Position numbers and translations under genes: made by a program | Notes under the pieces: model-generated | What the model was told of the DNA's origin: nothing | The model's input: only the letters and a program-made list of their open reading frames with translations | Database searches by the model: none | NCBI GenBank assembly: GCA_937944295.1 | Contig: CALDZL010000139.1 | Coordinates: 1-36,500 of the forward strand | From: an uncultured Sphingorhabdus sp. | GTDB taxonomy: Bacteria > Pseudomonadota > Alphaproteobacteria > Sphingomonadales > Sphingomonadaceae | Reading direction: 5' to 3' | Length of the DNA: 36,500 nucleotides | Shown here: positions 1 through 8,904 of the stretch, in pieces | Numbering within the stretch: the first letter of the stretch is position 1 | Layout of the letters: each line of letters begins with the position of its first letter

Positions 1-293
1 CTGTTATAAACAGCCCCCAATGCCATAGCCCGTACAACGGGCAGTGATACGGCACCATATTGGTCGATAATATCAGCGGGAACGCCCAGCATCTGTGATT
101 TTGCGGCATTGCTATAGGTGATAAATGCCCTATCAAATACGCTGCTACTTCCAGCGATTGCGGTTAAAGCCGCAGCCACTAATCCGCCCGTGCAGCTTTC
201 TGCACTGGCTATCATACGATTAGCAGACTTATTGGAAGTAATGACTTCATACGCTAATTGCGTCAGTCTATCTGGTAATAGGCTTTTGCTCAT
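1..293 (-). CDS. CinA-family nicotinamide-nucleotide amidohydrolase, partial (C-terminus beyond window)
   Basis: The first 97 codons of a gene running off the left edge. From the ATG at 293 the protein reads MSKSLLPDRLTQLAYEV and then carries the family signature AESCTGGLVAAALTAIAGSS, followed by FDRAFITYSNAAKSQMLGV. This is the C-terminal domain of CinA (PncC type), which deamidates nicotinamide mononucleotide to nicotinate mononucleotide in pyridine nucleotide salvage. The signature begins about 30 residues from the start, so this is the stand-alone amidohydrolase form (usually about 160 residues) without the N-terminal molybdopterin-binding-like domain. Its ATG overlaps the TGA of ispDF (ATGA), implying translational coupling. 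Family assignment is firm; the exact substrate is inferred from the family. Confidence 0.9.
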   Translation of the reverse strand, partial: MSKSLLPDRLTQLAYEVITSNKSANRMIASAESCTGGLVAAALTAIAGSSSVFDRAFITYSNAAKSQMLGVPADIIDQYGAVSLPVVRAMALGAVYN

Positions 294-1438
294 ATCATTT
301 TCTCAATCAATATTTGCGCTTGTACCGCCATGCCTTCACCGCGTCCTGTAAAACCCAATTTTTCAGTTGTTGTGGCTTTCAAAGATATTTGCTGGGTATC
401 CACATTCATAATATCGGCAATAGAGTCACGGATTTTTTCTCTATGGGGTCCTATTTTAGGGGCTTCGCATATGATTGTGACATCCGCATTTGCAATTTCA
501 TATCCTTCTTTATGCACTAGATTACAGGCATGTTTCAGAAATATATCAGATGATGCGCCTTTCCATTGCGGATCTGATGGTGGGAAATGATCGCCAATAT
601 CACCCAGGGCCAAGGCACCGAGCAGTGCATCGGTAAGCGCATGAAGCACGACATCAGCATCGCTATGCCCAACCAATCCCATGTGATAATCGATTTTTAC
701 GCCGCCAAGCCATAATTCTTCGCCTACGCCAAAACGATGCACATCATAGCCACTGCCGATACGAAAATTGGGTTTGTTCGTCATAAAATCTTCCGCAAAT
801 GTATATTTGTTTAGGATAGGACTGCCATTAACCGCCGCAATAGCATGTCCCGCCGCATGCATGATTTGCGCATCATCACTATAATCATTATTTCCCGCGT
901 CACGATGCGCGGCCAATATGTCTTGAAAGTGAAAAGCTTGCGGTGTTTGCACCCGACCTAGGCTGTCTCTATTTAAGGCCTGTTCCATCATATGATCCTT
1001 GGTTTTAATCATACTATCTGTAACTGGTAAAATGGGAATGGCGCCTTTATGATCTGCTAAGGCTAATAATAATGTGTCAATTATGGCATGCGGCAGATGG
1101 GGTCTAGCAGCATCATGGATTAATATATTTTGAATAGAAACATCCTGAGATATAAATTTTAATCCATTGAGAACACTTTCTTGTCTAGTATTACCACCTA
1201 TTATTAAAGCATCATAATCTATAGCGGCTAGAGCTTGTTGTGCTTGTTCTTTTTGACCTTCACCTATCACTACATAGAGCGCATCAATGCTAGGATGCTG
1301 GGCAAAAGATAGTGCGCTATGGACTATCATAGGTCTGCCTTTAACGGAGACATATTGCTTTGCTATACCTTGAGCAGCCCTTTGACCAGAGCCAGCGGCT
1401 ACAATTAATGCGACATTTTTGGGTTTATCAATATTCAT
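290..1438 (-). CDS. ispDF: Bifunctional MEP cytidylyltransferase / MEcPP synthase IspDF
   Basis: A fusion of two enzymes of the MEP (non-mevalonate) isoprenoid pathway. Residues about 5-222 are IspD, which joins 2-C-methyl-D-erythritol 4-phosphate to CTP; the nucleotide-binding start VALIVAAGSGQR, HDAARP (109-113 region) and GRVQTPQAF (161-169) are present. Residues about 225-382 are IspF, which closes the 2,4-cyclodiphosphate; metal ligands fit D232 and H234 in GYDVH and H266 in HSDADVVLHALTDALLG, and TTTEKLGFTGRGEG (357-369) is the C-terminal signature. The total of 382 residues is normal for the fusion, which is common in alphaproteobacteria. IspE, the intervening enzyme, is not in the window. 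The gene is divergent from dusB across 127 bp and coupled to the CinA-type gene downstream. Confidence 0.97.
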   Translation of the reverse strand: MNIDKPKNVALIVAAGSGQRAAQGIAKQYVSVKGRPMIVHSALSFAQHPSIDALYVVIGEGQKEQAQQALAAIDYDALIIGGNTRQESVLNGLKFISQDVSIQNILIHDAARPHLPHAIIDTLLLALADHKGAIPILPVTDSMIKTKDHMMEQALNRDSLGRVQTPQAFHFQDILAAHRDAGNNDYSDDAQIMHAAGHAIAAVNGSPILNKYTFAEDFMTNKPNFRIGSGYDVHRFGVGEELWLGGVKIDYHMGLVGHSDADVVLHALTDALLGALALGDIGDHFPPSDPQWKGASSDIFLKHACNLVHKEGYEIANADVTIICEAPKIGPHREKIRDSIADIMNVDTQQISLKATTTEKLGFTGRGEGMAVQAQILIEKMI

Positions 1439-1565
1439 ATATTGCCTTTAACCGATCTAATGCTTGCTCGCCAAGCTGATAATAGCTAAAGGACTGCTTA
1501 ATATTTAGGCAAAACGTCCTGCATAATGTGATGGGGCTTATGTTTGCAAAAGGAATAGGCAAATT

Positions 1566-2576
1566 ATGTCTGAAATACGATTAAGACCTATAAAAATTGA
1601 TACTATTGAAATCCCGTGCCCTGTCGTGCTCGCACCGATGACGGGCGTCACCGATATGCCATTTCGTACATTGGTGCGCCGTTATGGTAGCGGTTTAAAT
1701 GTGACCGAAATGATAGCAAGCCAAGCCATGATTAGGGAAACGCGGCAATCTCTGCAAAAAGCGGCATGGCATCCTTTAGAAGAGCCTGTCTCAATGCAAT
1801 TGGCCGGATGCGAACCTAATGCCATGGCAGAAGCGGCAAAATTAAATGCCGATCGCGGGGCCGCCATCATTGATATTAATATGGGCTGTCCCGTTAAAAA
1901 AATTGTCAATGGAGATGCAGGTTCGGCTTTGATGCGGGATCTGCCGCTCGCTGCAAGCCTTATCAAAGCGGTTGTAGATGCTGTTGATGTTCCAGTAACC
2001 GTAAAAATGCGCATGGGCTGGTGTCTTGATAGCCTAAATGCACCAGAGCTTGCTCATATTGCCGAAGATTTGGGCGCTAAACTTATCACGGTGCATGGCC
2101 GTACACGCAATCAAATGTATAAAGGTAGTGCTGATTGGCGTTTCATCCGCAAAGTAAAGGAAGCCGTTAATATACCTGTCATTGCTAATGGTGATATATG
2201 TTCAATAAAAGATAGTGTCGCAGCGCTTGAACAAAGCGGTGCTGATGGTATCATGATTGGACGAGGGGCTTATGGGAAACCTTGGCTTCTAGGGCAGGTC
2301 ATGCAATATTTTATCGATGGCGGCATCATTGATGACCCCGATTTAGCTGAGCAATATGAGCTTATTGTTGAGCATTATAGAGCTATGATGGAGCTTTATG
2401 GTGATAAGGTGGGTGTTGGCGTCGCGCGTAAACATATTGGATGGTATACTAAAGGGCTCAATGGCTCTGCAGAATTTCGTAATATGGTCAATAAGCTAAA
2501 TGACCCTGAGCAAGTTTTGGGCGAACTAGAGCGGTTTTACACAGGATTAATCGATCCAGAATTAGTAGCAGCATGA
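1566..2576 (+). CDS. dusB: tRNA-dihydrouridine synthase DusB (NifR3)
   Basis: An FMN-dependent enzyme that reduces specific uridines in tRNA D-loops to dihydrouridine. The TIM-barrel start [20 protein letters not shown] is at about 18-37. The catalytic cysteine sits in NMGCPVKK (C108), a flavin-contacting lysine in VKMRMGW (K147) and a histidine in VHGRT (H177), and the phosphate-binding end is [17 protein letters not shown] (about 226-242). The length of 336 residues is typical. The start at 1566 has an AAGGA-type ribosome site about 11 nt upstream. As in rhizobia and Rhodobacter, where the gene was named nifR3, it leads the ntrBC genes. Its stop overlaps the ntrB start (ATGA), so it is almost certainly the first gene of the ntr operon. 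Confidence 0.96.
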   Translation: MSEIRLRPIKIDTIEIPCPVVLAPMTGVTDMPFRTLVRRYGSGLNVTEMIASQAMIRETRQSLQKAAWHPLEEPVSMQLAGCEPNAMAEAAKLNADRGAAIIDINMGCPVKKIVNGDAGSALMRDLPLAASLIKAVVDAVDVPVTVKMRMGWCLDSLNAPELAHIAEDLGAKLITVHGRTRNQMYKGSADWRFIRKVKEAVNIPVIANGDICSIKDSVAALEQSGADGIMIGRGAYGKPWLLGQVMQYFIDGGIIDDPDLAEQYELIVEHYRAMMELYGDKVGVGVARKHIGWYTKGLNGSAEFRNMVNKLNDPEQVLGELERFYTGLIDPELVAA

Positions 2577-3670
2577 GCTCAGAACTTTCCATGCTAGGAA
2601 ATTTAAATTTAGTGGATAATGCGATTCTATCAGCGCTTCCAATTCCTATTCTGTTGGTAAATGAAGAAAATATTATTGTTAAGGTTAATGATAGCTGTGA
2701 AGATTTTTTTGAGCGCGGCAAGAATAGAATCGAAGGCCGGTTGGTTGAACAAATTATTACATTTAACGATAAACGCATAAATGATGCTCTTGCTACATTG
2801 AATAATGATCTTTCTGCTCAAAATATGGAGATTATAACTCCATCTGCAAGCGTCTTGGTCGATGTTTGGATTAATGCATTGCATAGTAATCAAAATATTC
2901 GGATCATCATGATAATAAAGCGGCGTGGAAAGCGTGATTATATTGGCGATCACAGTGAAGCTGGTGATCAGCTGGCGATGGGAGCTGCTGCAATTTTATC
3001 GCATGAAATTAAAAACCCTCTCGCTGGCATAAAGGGAGCGGCACAATTTTTGGCAAAAAGAGCTAATAGTTCGGAATTAGCAATGACCAATTTAATTGTC
3101 ACAGAAGTCGACAGGATCGCCCGTTTGTTAGATCAGATGCAAAATTTAGGCAATCATAAACCTGTTCAATTCAAACAAGAAAATATCCATATTATTTTGG
3201 ATCAAGCACTACAATCCATCCGCATAACCAATCCAAACTTTCCTAATATTATCACACAATATGACCCTTCTTTACCCACTATTTATGTCGATTATGATGC
3301 TGTATTACAAATATTAATCAACCTAATTCAAAATGCTATTGATGCTTGCAAAAATACTGAAGAACCAGAGGTTTTGGTTAGTACGCGTTATGTTATGAGT
3401 GGTTCTTTACGAAGATCCGATGATGAGAATATAAATACTGTAAAACTGCCAATAGAAGTTATGATAAAAGATAATGGACCAGGTGTTCCAGATCATATTC
3501 AGAATGAATTATTCACCCCATTTGTTACGACTAAACGTGAAGGACAAGGTCTTGGTCTGGCCATTGTGCGTAAATTTATACGCCAATTAAACAGCCGTAT
3601 ATTGCACGAACGCGATGATAAAAATGGTCTAACTATTTTTAGAATATTATTACCAATGTCTATGAAATAG
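2573..3670 (+). CDS. ntrB: Nitrogen regulation sensor histidine kinase NtrB (GlnL)
   Basis: A cytosolic histidine kinase/phosphatase that controls NtrC phosphorylation in response to PII and nitrogen status. An N-terminal PAS-type sensor covers about 15-115 and no membrane segment is visible. The phospho-acceptor H-box is [19 protein letters not shown] with H144. The ATPase domain has the N-box [14 protein letters not shown] (N254), the G1 box [10 protein letters not shown] (299-306), the F-box LFTPFVTTK and the G2 box GQGLGLAIV. The length of 365 residues is normal. It begins in a 4-nt overlap with dusB and has no clear ribosome site of its own, so it probably depends on coupled translation. 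ntrC follows after 8 nt. A PII gene is not in the window. Confidence 0.96.
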   Translation: MSSELSMLGNLNLVDNAILSALPIPILLVNEENIIVKVNDSCEDFFERGKNRIEGRLVEQIITFNDKRINDALATLNNDLSAQNMEIITPSASVLVDVWINALHSNQNIRIIMIIKRRGKRDYIGDHSEAGDQLAMGAAAILSHEIKNPLAGIKGAAQFLAKRANSSELAMTNLIVTEVDRIARLLDQMQNLGNHKPVQFKQENIHIILDQALQSIRITNPNFPNIITQYDPSLPTIYVDYDAVLQILINLIQNAIDACKNTEEPEVLVSTRYVMSGSLRRSDDENINTVKLPIEVMIKDNGPGVPDHIQNELFTPFVTTKREGQGLGLAIVRKFIRQLNSRILHERDDKNGLTIFRILLPMSMK

Positions 3671-3678
3671 AGGAATAT

Positions 3679-5088
3679 ATGCCGCAAAAAATATTATTGG
3701 TTGAGGATGATGATTCCATATGTACAGTGGTAACGGCTGCGTTGGAATCTCTTGGTTATTTAGTAGATAGTTGCGATAATGGCCAAGCGCGCAACATATT
3801 GCTGAGTACAAATATCTATAATGCGATGATAACTGATGTTATACTGAAAGATAGCGATGGTATATCACAACTATCGGATATTAAAACACAATATCCCCAT
3901 ATGCCATTTATTATAATATCTGCTCAAAATTCACTTGATACTGCGGTAAGGGCAAATGAGGTTGATGCATTTGAATATTTTCCTAAGCCATTTGATTTAG
4001 ATGAGCTTGTAAATGCTGTTAAGCAATGTTGTGAAAAAGAGAGTATTGATCAAAATTTTGAAGAGAATTTTGATGAAAAAAATATGCCTATCATTGGTCG
4101 TAGCGCAGCCATGCAAAATGTATTTCGTATGGTGGTACGGCTTTTAGATAATGATTTGTCTGTTATGGTATTGGGAGAATCTGGTAGTGGTAAAGAATTG
4201 GTAGCTGAAGCTATTCATAATTTAGGGCACCGTAAAACAGGACCATTTATCGCTATTAATATGGCAGCCATTCCCTCTGAATTAATCGAATCAGAATTAT
4301 TTGGCCATGAAAAAGGAGCCTTTACAGGCGCCGTTGCGCAATCCATTGGGAAATTTGAGCAAGCTCAAGGCGGAACATTATTTTTAGACGAGATAGGCGA
4401 CATGCCTATGCACGCTCAAACTCGGCTGTTACGTGCCTTACAAACGGGGGCAATTAATAGAGTAGGGGGGAAAGCCAATATCAAGCTAGATGTGCGTATT
4501 GTTGCGGCAACCAATCAAAATTTAGAAGAACTGATAAAAGCCAATAAATTTAGAGAAGATTTATATTATAGATTAAATGTTGTCCCTATTTCACTACCTC
4601 CCCTTCGTGATCGCAGAGATGATATTCCAAGACTGGTTCATCATTTCTTGGCCCTGGCCCCAAAAGAGGGACTACCAATAAAAAATATAGATAATAAAGC
4701 GCTTGAAATTATGGAAACACTGCCTTGGCGTGGGAATGTTCGAGAGTTAAAAAACTTTATTATGCGTTTAATTGTGACATGTAGAACGGATATTATATCG
4801 GATGAAGCAGTCAGTGCTTTGGCTGAAAATCACGAAAATACCGTGTCCAATATACAAAATATTACGATGGAAGAAGCGATTGAGGCATATATGGCTGAGA
4901 ATTGGAAACAATTGTCAGCCCACGGAGATATTTATACGAAGCTACTGATCAAATTTGAAAAACCATTGTTAAAATATGTCATGCTTAAGAGCAAAAACAA
5001 CCAATTAAAAGCTTCTGCTATACTGGGTATAAATCGTAATACTTTGCGAAAGAAATTACAAGAAACTCAATTTCAAAATAAAAATTAG
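3679..5088 (+). CDS. ntrC: Sigma-54-dependent nitrogen response regulator NtrC
   Basis: The DNA-binding partner of NtrB. It has a receiver domain (1-120) with acidic pocket E9-D12 and phospho-acceptor D53 in MITDVIL, then a central AAA+ domain (about 138-370) with Walker A GESGSGKE (166-173), an intact sigma-54 contact loop GAFTGA (213-218), Walker B GGTLFLDEIGDM (231-242) and arginine-finger region FREDLYYRL. A C-terminal FIS-type helix-turn-helix lies at about 440-463 (LKASAILGINRNTLRKKL). Because GAFTGA is intact it should open sigma-54 promoters, unlike Rhodobacter NtrC, which lacks the motif. The start has the ribosome site GAGGA about 5 nt upstream. No sigma-54 promoter was recognised by eye in the window, so its targets lie elsewhere or were missed. 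Confidence 0.96.
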   Translation: MPQKILLVEDDDSICTVVTAALESLGYLVDSCDNGQARNILLSTNIYNAMITDVILKDSDGISQLSDIKTQYPHMPFIIISAQNSLDTAVRANEVDAFEYFPKPFDLDELVNAVKQCCEKESIDQNFEENFDEKNMPIIGRSAAMQNVFRMVVRLLDNDLSVMVLGESGSGKELVAEAIHNLGHRKTGPFIAINMAAIPSELIESELFGHEKGAFTGAVAQSIGKFEQAQGGTLFLDEIGDMPMHAQTRLLRALQTGAINRVGGKANIKLDVRIVAATNQNLEELIKANKFREDLYYRLNVVPISLPPLRDRRDDIPRLVHHFLALAPKEGLPIKNIDNKALEIMETLPWRGNVRELKNFIMRLIVTCRTDIISDEAVSALAENHENTVSNIQNITMEEAIEAYMAENWKQLSAHGDIYTKLLIKFEKPLLKYVMLKSKNNQLKASAILGINRNTLRKKLQETQFQNKN

Positions 5089-5116
5089 TTTGAAGGTTTC
5101 AATATCAGAAAAATAT

Positions 5117-5175
5117 AAGGAGCATGTCACTTTGTGCTTTCTTTGCCACTTTTTCACTGTAATAGTGACAATATG
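5117..5175 (+). promoter_or_regulatory. ntrY translation-initiation region with a 12-codon upstream ORF
   Basis: An AAGGAG ribosome site (5117-5122) precedes three competing starts. ATG 5124, only 1 nt after the site, opens a 12-codon ORF (MSLCAFFATFSL, stop 5160-5162) in another frame. GTG 5134, 11 nt after the site, is the first start in the ntrY frame, because an in-frame TAA lies at 5116. ATG 5173 is in the ntrY frame but has no ribosome site of its own. The spacing favours GTG 5134, yet the overlap of a short ORF with the real start could tune NtrY levels. This is seen directly in the sequence; its function is not shown. Confidence 0.35.
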
Positions 5176-7428
5176 GCAACGCAAATTATGAAATCATTAG
5201 AAAGTAGCAAAGATAGACCAAATTTTTTTGGACATTTATTGCAAACTATCTCCAGCGATAAGACCATCAGATGGCTCGAAATTATATGCTTAGTCGCATT
5301 TGTTGTATTTGCATGGGCAACATTCTCATTTTACATTTCTCAAAATGAGACAGCTAAACCTCTGTCACCTCCCTTAGCTGCTACATTGTTGGTAATAAAT
5401 CTGATTCCTGCGAGTATTTTAATTGCTCTGTGGGGAAGGCGTATCGCCATCAAAAGAACACAAAAACAAGGCTCGAATAGCCAAAGTAAAATGCATGTTC
5501 GTTTGGTCGGTGTTTTTTCTCTTATTACAACTATCCCCGTATTTTTATTGGTGATCTTTGCATCTTTGCTGTTCCAAAATGGTGTGCAATTTTGGTTTTC
5601 TGGGCCTGCTCGCGATATATTGGAAAATGCAGAAACACTTGCTCTTGGTTATTATCAAGAAAAATTGAGCGATGTCGGCGAAGAAACCAAAACCATGGCA
5701 AGCGATATACGATTCTCATTAAATCAAACTAGGGCTGATAATCCGCAGTTTTTGGATGCATATCTGACGCAAGTATTGAACCGAAAATTAAGCGAGTCTG
5801 CTATTGTAACGATTGATGAGAAAGGTATACAGCGAACCGAGGCTGTTGTTGCATCTGATGATCAAGATCGGAATATATGGATTACAGACACTATGCTAGA
5901 CAAGCTTAGTACCGATGAAGGTTTAGTGGTTGAAGCCAAGTCAGATCGTATTGAGGCAGCTACGATATTATTCGAGAACCCTAGATTATACCTCTACACA
6001 GCTAGATTAGACAGCGTGCCATCATTTGTACTGGGCGGTCCAGCACAAAAATTATTAAATGATTATGATGATATGATTTCACGCTCACAAAATCTACAAT
6101 TACAATTTAATGTCGCATTATATGTCGTCTCGCTGTTGATTATTTGCATAGCAATATGGATTGCTTTAATCGTTGCAGACCGATTGGTTCGGCCCGTTAA
6201 TCAATTGGTTTTTGCTGCGCAAAAAGTTGCAAGTGGTGATTTGTCTGCCCGTGTTCCAGAGAGTCATTTGCGGCCAGATGAAGTTGGCATTTTAAGCAAG
6301 TCATTCAATGTCATGACTCAACAATTAGAAGCGCAAAATAAAAATTTGCTCACCGTTAATCAACAATTGGATAATCGCAGGGCTTTTATGGAAACTGTAT
6401 TGGAATCGGTTTCAGCAGGAATAATTAGCTTGGATAATGAGGATAAAATCATTTTAGCCAATAGCAATGCTTCATATCAATTGGCGAGTGATGGTAAGAC
6501 ATTAATAGGGGTTGCTATTAAAGATATATCTACAGACTTTGCCAAGCTAATTAGTAGAAAAGAAAAAGAGACTATCATTCAAATAGGGGATGGTCCAGAA
6601 CCACAAACATTGGCTGTTAATATCAGTCGTGATGACAATGGCTCGGTAATAACATTTGAAGATATTAGCGAACAATTAGCAGATCAAAAACGGGCTGCTT
6701 GGTCAGATGTTGCAAGGCGTATTGCCCATGAGATTAAAAACCCGCTAACTCCTATACAATTGGCAGCGGAACGTTTGAAAAGACGTTTCTCGAGTCATAT
6801 TGATGACGGTAATGATGTTTTTGACCAATTAACAGATACAATCATTAGACAGGTCCATGATTTACGGAACATTGCAGATGAATTTTCTTCTTTCGCGCGT
6901 ATGCCCAAACCTATGTTTAGAGAAGAGAATATTTCCGATATTGTGCGCCATAGTGTTTTTCTGCACGAGGTATCTAAGACGGACATGACCTTCACTGTGG
7001 ATACGCAAAATGATATTATGAACATATTTTGTGATCGACGGCAGATGGGGCAAGCCATCACCAATGTCGTTAAAAATGCTACCGAAGCTATTGAAGAGCG
7101 CCAGTTAGAAGAAAAAGATCATAAAGGCAAAATTCAAGTGAATATCTTAAATCAGGATAATAAGCTCATTGTTGAAATTATCGATAATGGCATTGGCTTG
7201 CCTGCAGAAAAAAGCCGTATCGTCGAGCCTTATGTAACAACAAGATCATCAGGTTCTGGTTTAGGTTTAGCGATTGTTAAAAAAATAGTAGAAGAGCATT
7301 TTGGGCGTATTTATTTTGATGAGGTGAAAGGTGGCGGGGTGAGCGTTAAAATTTGTTTTGATGTCAAAAAACTACAGCAAAATCAAAATAATGCCGAAAT
7401 GATAGATGATAATCCGGAGAATATATGA
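5134..7428 (+). CDS. ntrY: Membrane sensor histidine kinase NtrY
   Basis: The transmembrane kinase paired with NtrX, implicated in alphaproteobacteria in nitrogen, redox and envelope signalling. Hydrophobic segments are at about 48-67, 82-100 and 125-147, then a periplasmic stretch (about 148-325), then a membrane segment at 327-348. A HAMP region follows (about 350-403), then a PAS domain (about 415-510) and the kinase core with H-box ARRIAHEIKNPLTPIQLAAE (H532), N-box VVKNATEAI (N648), G1 IIDNGIGLP and G2 SGSGLGLAIVKKIV. The 764 residues match the family. I use GTG 5134, the first in-frame start, which has AAGGAG 11 nt upstream; ATG 5173 is the alternative and would remove 13 residues. The gene ends in an ATGA overlap with ntrX. 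Confidence 0.94.
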   Translation: MLSLPLFHCNSDNMATQIMKSLESSKDRPNFFGHLLQTISSDKTIRWLEIICLVAFVVFAWATFSFYISQNETAKPLSPPLAATLLVINLIPASILIALWGRRIAIKRTQKQGSNSQSKMHVRLVGVFSLITTIPVFLLVIFASLLFQNGVQFWFSGPARDILENAETLALGYYQEKLSDVGEETKTMASDIRFSLNQTRADNPQFLDAYLTQVLNRKLSESAIVTIDEKGIQRTEAVVASDDQDRNIWITDTMLDKLSTDEGLVVEAKSDRIEAATILFENPRLYLYTARLDSVPSFVLGGPAQKLLNDYDDMISRSQNLQLQFNVALYVVSLLIICIAIWIALIVADRLVRPVNQLVFAAQKVASGDLSARVPESHLRPDEVGILSKSFNVMTQQLEAQNKNLLTVNQQLDNRRAFMETVLESVSAGIISLDNEDKIILANSNASYQLASDGKTLIGVAIKDISTDFAKLISRKEKETIIQIGDGPEPQTLAVNISRDDNGSVITFEDISEQLADQKRAAWSDVARRIAHEIKNPLTPIQLAAERLKRRFSSHIDDGNDVFDQLTDTIIRQVHDLRNIADEFSSFARMPKPMFREENISDIVRHSVFLHEVSKTDMTFTVDTQNDIMNIFCDRRQMGQAITNVVKNATEAIEERQLEEKDHKGKIQVNILNQDNKLIVEIIDNGIGLPAEKSRIVEPYVTTRSSGSGLGLAIVKKIVEEHFGRIYFDEVKGGGVSVKICFDVKKLQQNQNNAEMIDDNPENI

Positions 7429-8807
7429 TGGAAGTTTTGATTGTCGACGACGAACAAGATATCCGAAATTTGGTGTCAGGCGTTTTAGAAGATGAAGGGT
7501 ATGAAACCCGAACAGCAGCTGGAAGCATTGCTGCTCTTGCAGCGATAGACGAACGCAGGCCCGCGCTTGTTCTGTTAGATGTATGGCTTCGTGGTTCGCC
7601 GATGGATGGTATTGAAATGCTGCGAGAGATTAAAAAGCGTGATCTTGAATTGCCTGTTATTATATTTTCTGGTCATGGAAATTTAGATACGGCTGTCGCC
7701 GCGATTAATGAAGGGGCGATCGATTTCATTGAAAAACCTTTTATGACAGAAAAGCTTATCCATCTTGTAGAAAGAGCAACAGAGACAGAGAGATTAAGAT
7801 TAGAGAATCTGGCATATAAAGAAAAATTTGGAATAAATAACGAGCTGACGGGCAGTTCTAATATAATTAGAACTGTACGTGCAAAGCTTAAAAAAGTAGC
7901 TGTGTCGGGTAGCAGAATAATGATATTGGGCCCCGCTGGCGTTGGTAAAGAAGTGGCAGCTCGCATGGTTCATAATTGGAGTCCGCGCGCAAATTCTAAA
8001 TTTATATCGGTTAATTCTGCGAGGCTAGATCCAGATAAATTTGAAGAACAATTATTTGGTATCGAAGTTGATGGGAAGTTAAAACAAGTAGGATTGATGG
8101 AGCTTGCCCATGGAGGCACATTATTTCTGGATGAGATAGCCGATATGCCGCTGCCCACACAAGCTAAAATATTGCGTGTGTTAACCGATCAGACATTTGT
8201 GCGCGTTGGAGGAGAACGCCCTATTCGTGTTGATGTTCGTGTAATTTCCACTTCAGCCAGAAATTTGAATGAAGAGATAGAAGCTAAGCGATTTCGTGAA
8301 GATTTATACTATAGGCTTAATGTTGTTCCGATCGAGCTTCCTGAATTAAGTGAGAGGCGTGAAGATATAAATGATCTCGCTGAATTTTTTTTGATCCGAT
8401 ATGCTAATCAGCATGATATGCAACCGCCAAAAATTAGCAATGAAGCAATGGCCGCTATGCAAGCATTTGATTGGCCCGGAAATGTAAGGCAACTTAAAAA
8501 TATTATTGAACGCATTGTTATTTTTGCCCCAACAAAAAATTTATCGATAATTGATTTATCTAATCTTCCCACCGAAATAATTGGTGGATTAGAAGGGCCC
8601 AATAATAATATATCCAGTTTGATGGGAATGCCACTGCGTGAAGCGCGGGAAACTTTTGAACGCGAATATCTTAAAGTACAGATCAATCGCTTCTCTGGTA
8701 ATATTTCGCGTACCGCAGGTTTTATAGGCATGGAGCGTTCGGCACTGCATAGAAAGCTGAAATTATTGGGACTCTATGATAAAGATAAGAAAAAAACAGA
8801 CATATAA
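7425..8807 (+). CDS. ntrX: Response regulator NtrX, lacking the GAFTGA sigma-54 loop
   Basis: The NtrY partner. The receiver domain has acidic residues D8/D9/E10 and phospho-acceptor D52 (LLDVWLRG). The AAA+ domain has a Walker A variant GPAGVGKE (169-176), Walker B GGTLFLDEIADM (230-241) and FREDLYYRL. Where NtrC has GAFTGA, this protein has LFGIEVDGKLKQVGLMELAHGG-type sequence (about 210-230), so the sigma-54-contacting loop is absent. It is therefore unlikely to be a classical sigma-54 activator, in line with my recollection that other alphaproteobacterial NtrX proteins lack the loop. The C-terminal FIS-like helix-turn-helix is at about 426-447 (ISRTAGFIGMERSALHRKL). Start 7425 overlaps the ntrY stop; an in-frame ATG at 7428 is equally possible and differs by one residue. 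Confidence 0.94.
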   Translation: MMEVLIVDDEQDIRNLVSGVLEDEGYETRTAAGSIAALAAIDERRPALVLLDVWLRGSPMDGIEMLREIKKRDLELPVIIFSGHGNLDTAVAAINEGAIDFIEKPFMTEKLIHLVERATETERLRLENLAYKEKFGINNELTGSSNIIRTVRAKLKKVAVSGSRIMILGPAGVGKEVAARMVHNWSPRANSKFISVNSARLDPDKFEEQLFGIEVDGKLKQVGLMELAHGGTLFLDEIADMPLPTQAKILRVLTDQTFVRVGGERPIRVDVRVISTSARNLNEEIEAKRFREDLYYRLNVVPIELPELSERREDINDLAEFFLIRYANQHDMQPPKISNEAMAAMQAFDWPGNVRQLKNIIERIVIFAPTKNLSIIDLSNLPTEIIGGLEGPNNNISSLMGMPLREARETFEREYLKVQINRFSGNISRTAGFIGMERSALHRKLKLLGLYDKDKKKTDI

Positions 8808-8838
8808 ATTATTATTGTGCTTAATATTAAAGAAACCA

Positions 8839-8881
8839 TTGACTTAGGCATTATCTATCTATTTATTGATTATAGTAATCA
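8839..8881 (+). promoter_or_regulatory. Possible hfq promoter and adjacent dyad
   Basis: The 97-bp gap between ntrX and hfq holds TTGACT (8839-8844), a 17-nt spacer and TTTATT (8862-8867), a moderate match to a sigma-70 promoter. Directly after it is a perfect dyad, TGATTA-TAG-TAATCA (8867-8881), that could be an operator half-site pair or a small hairpin in the leader. The -10 match is weak. This would let hfq-hflX be transcribed apart from the ntr genes. Confidence 0.3.
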
Positions 8882-8904
8882 CTCAATAATAATGGACAAT
8901 AATC

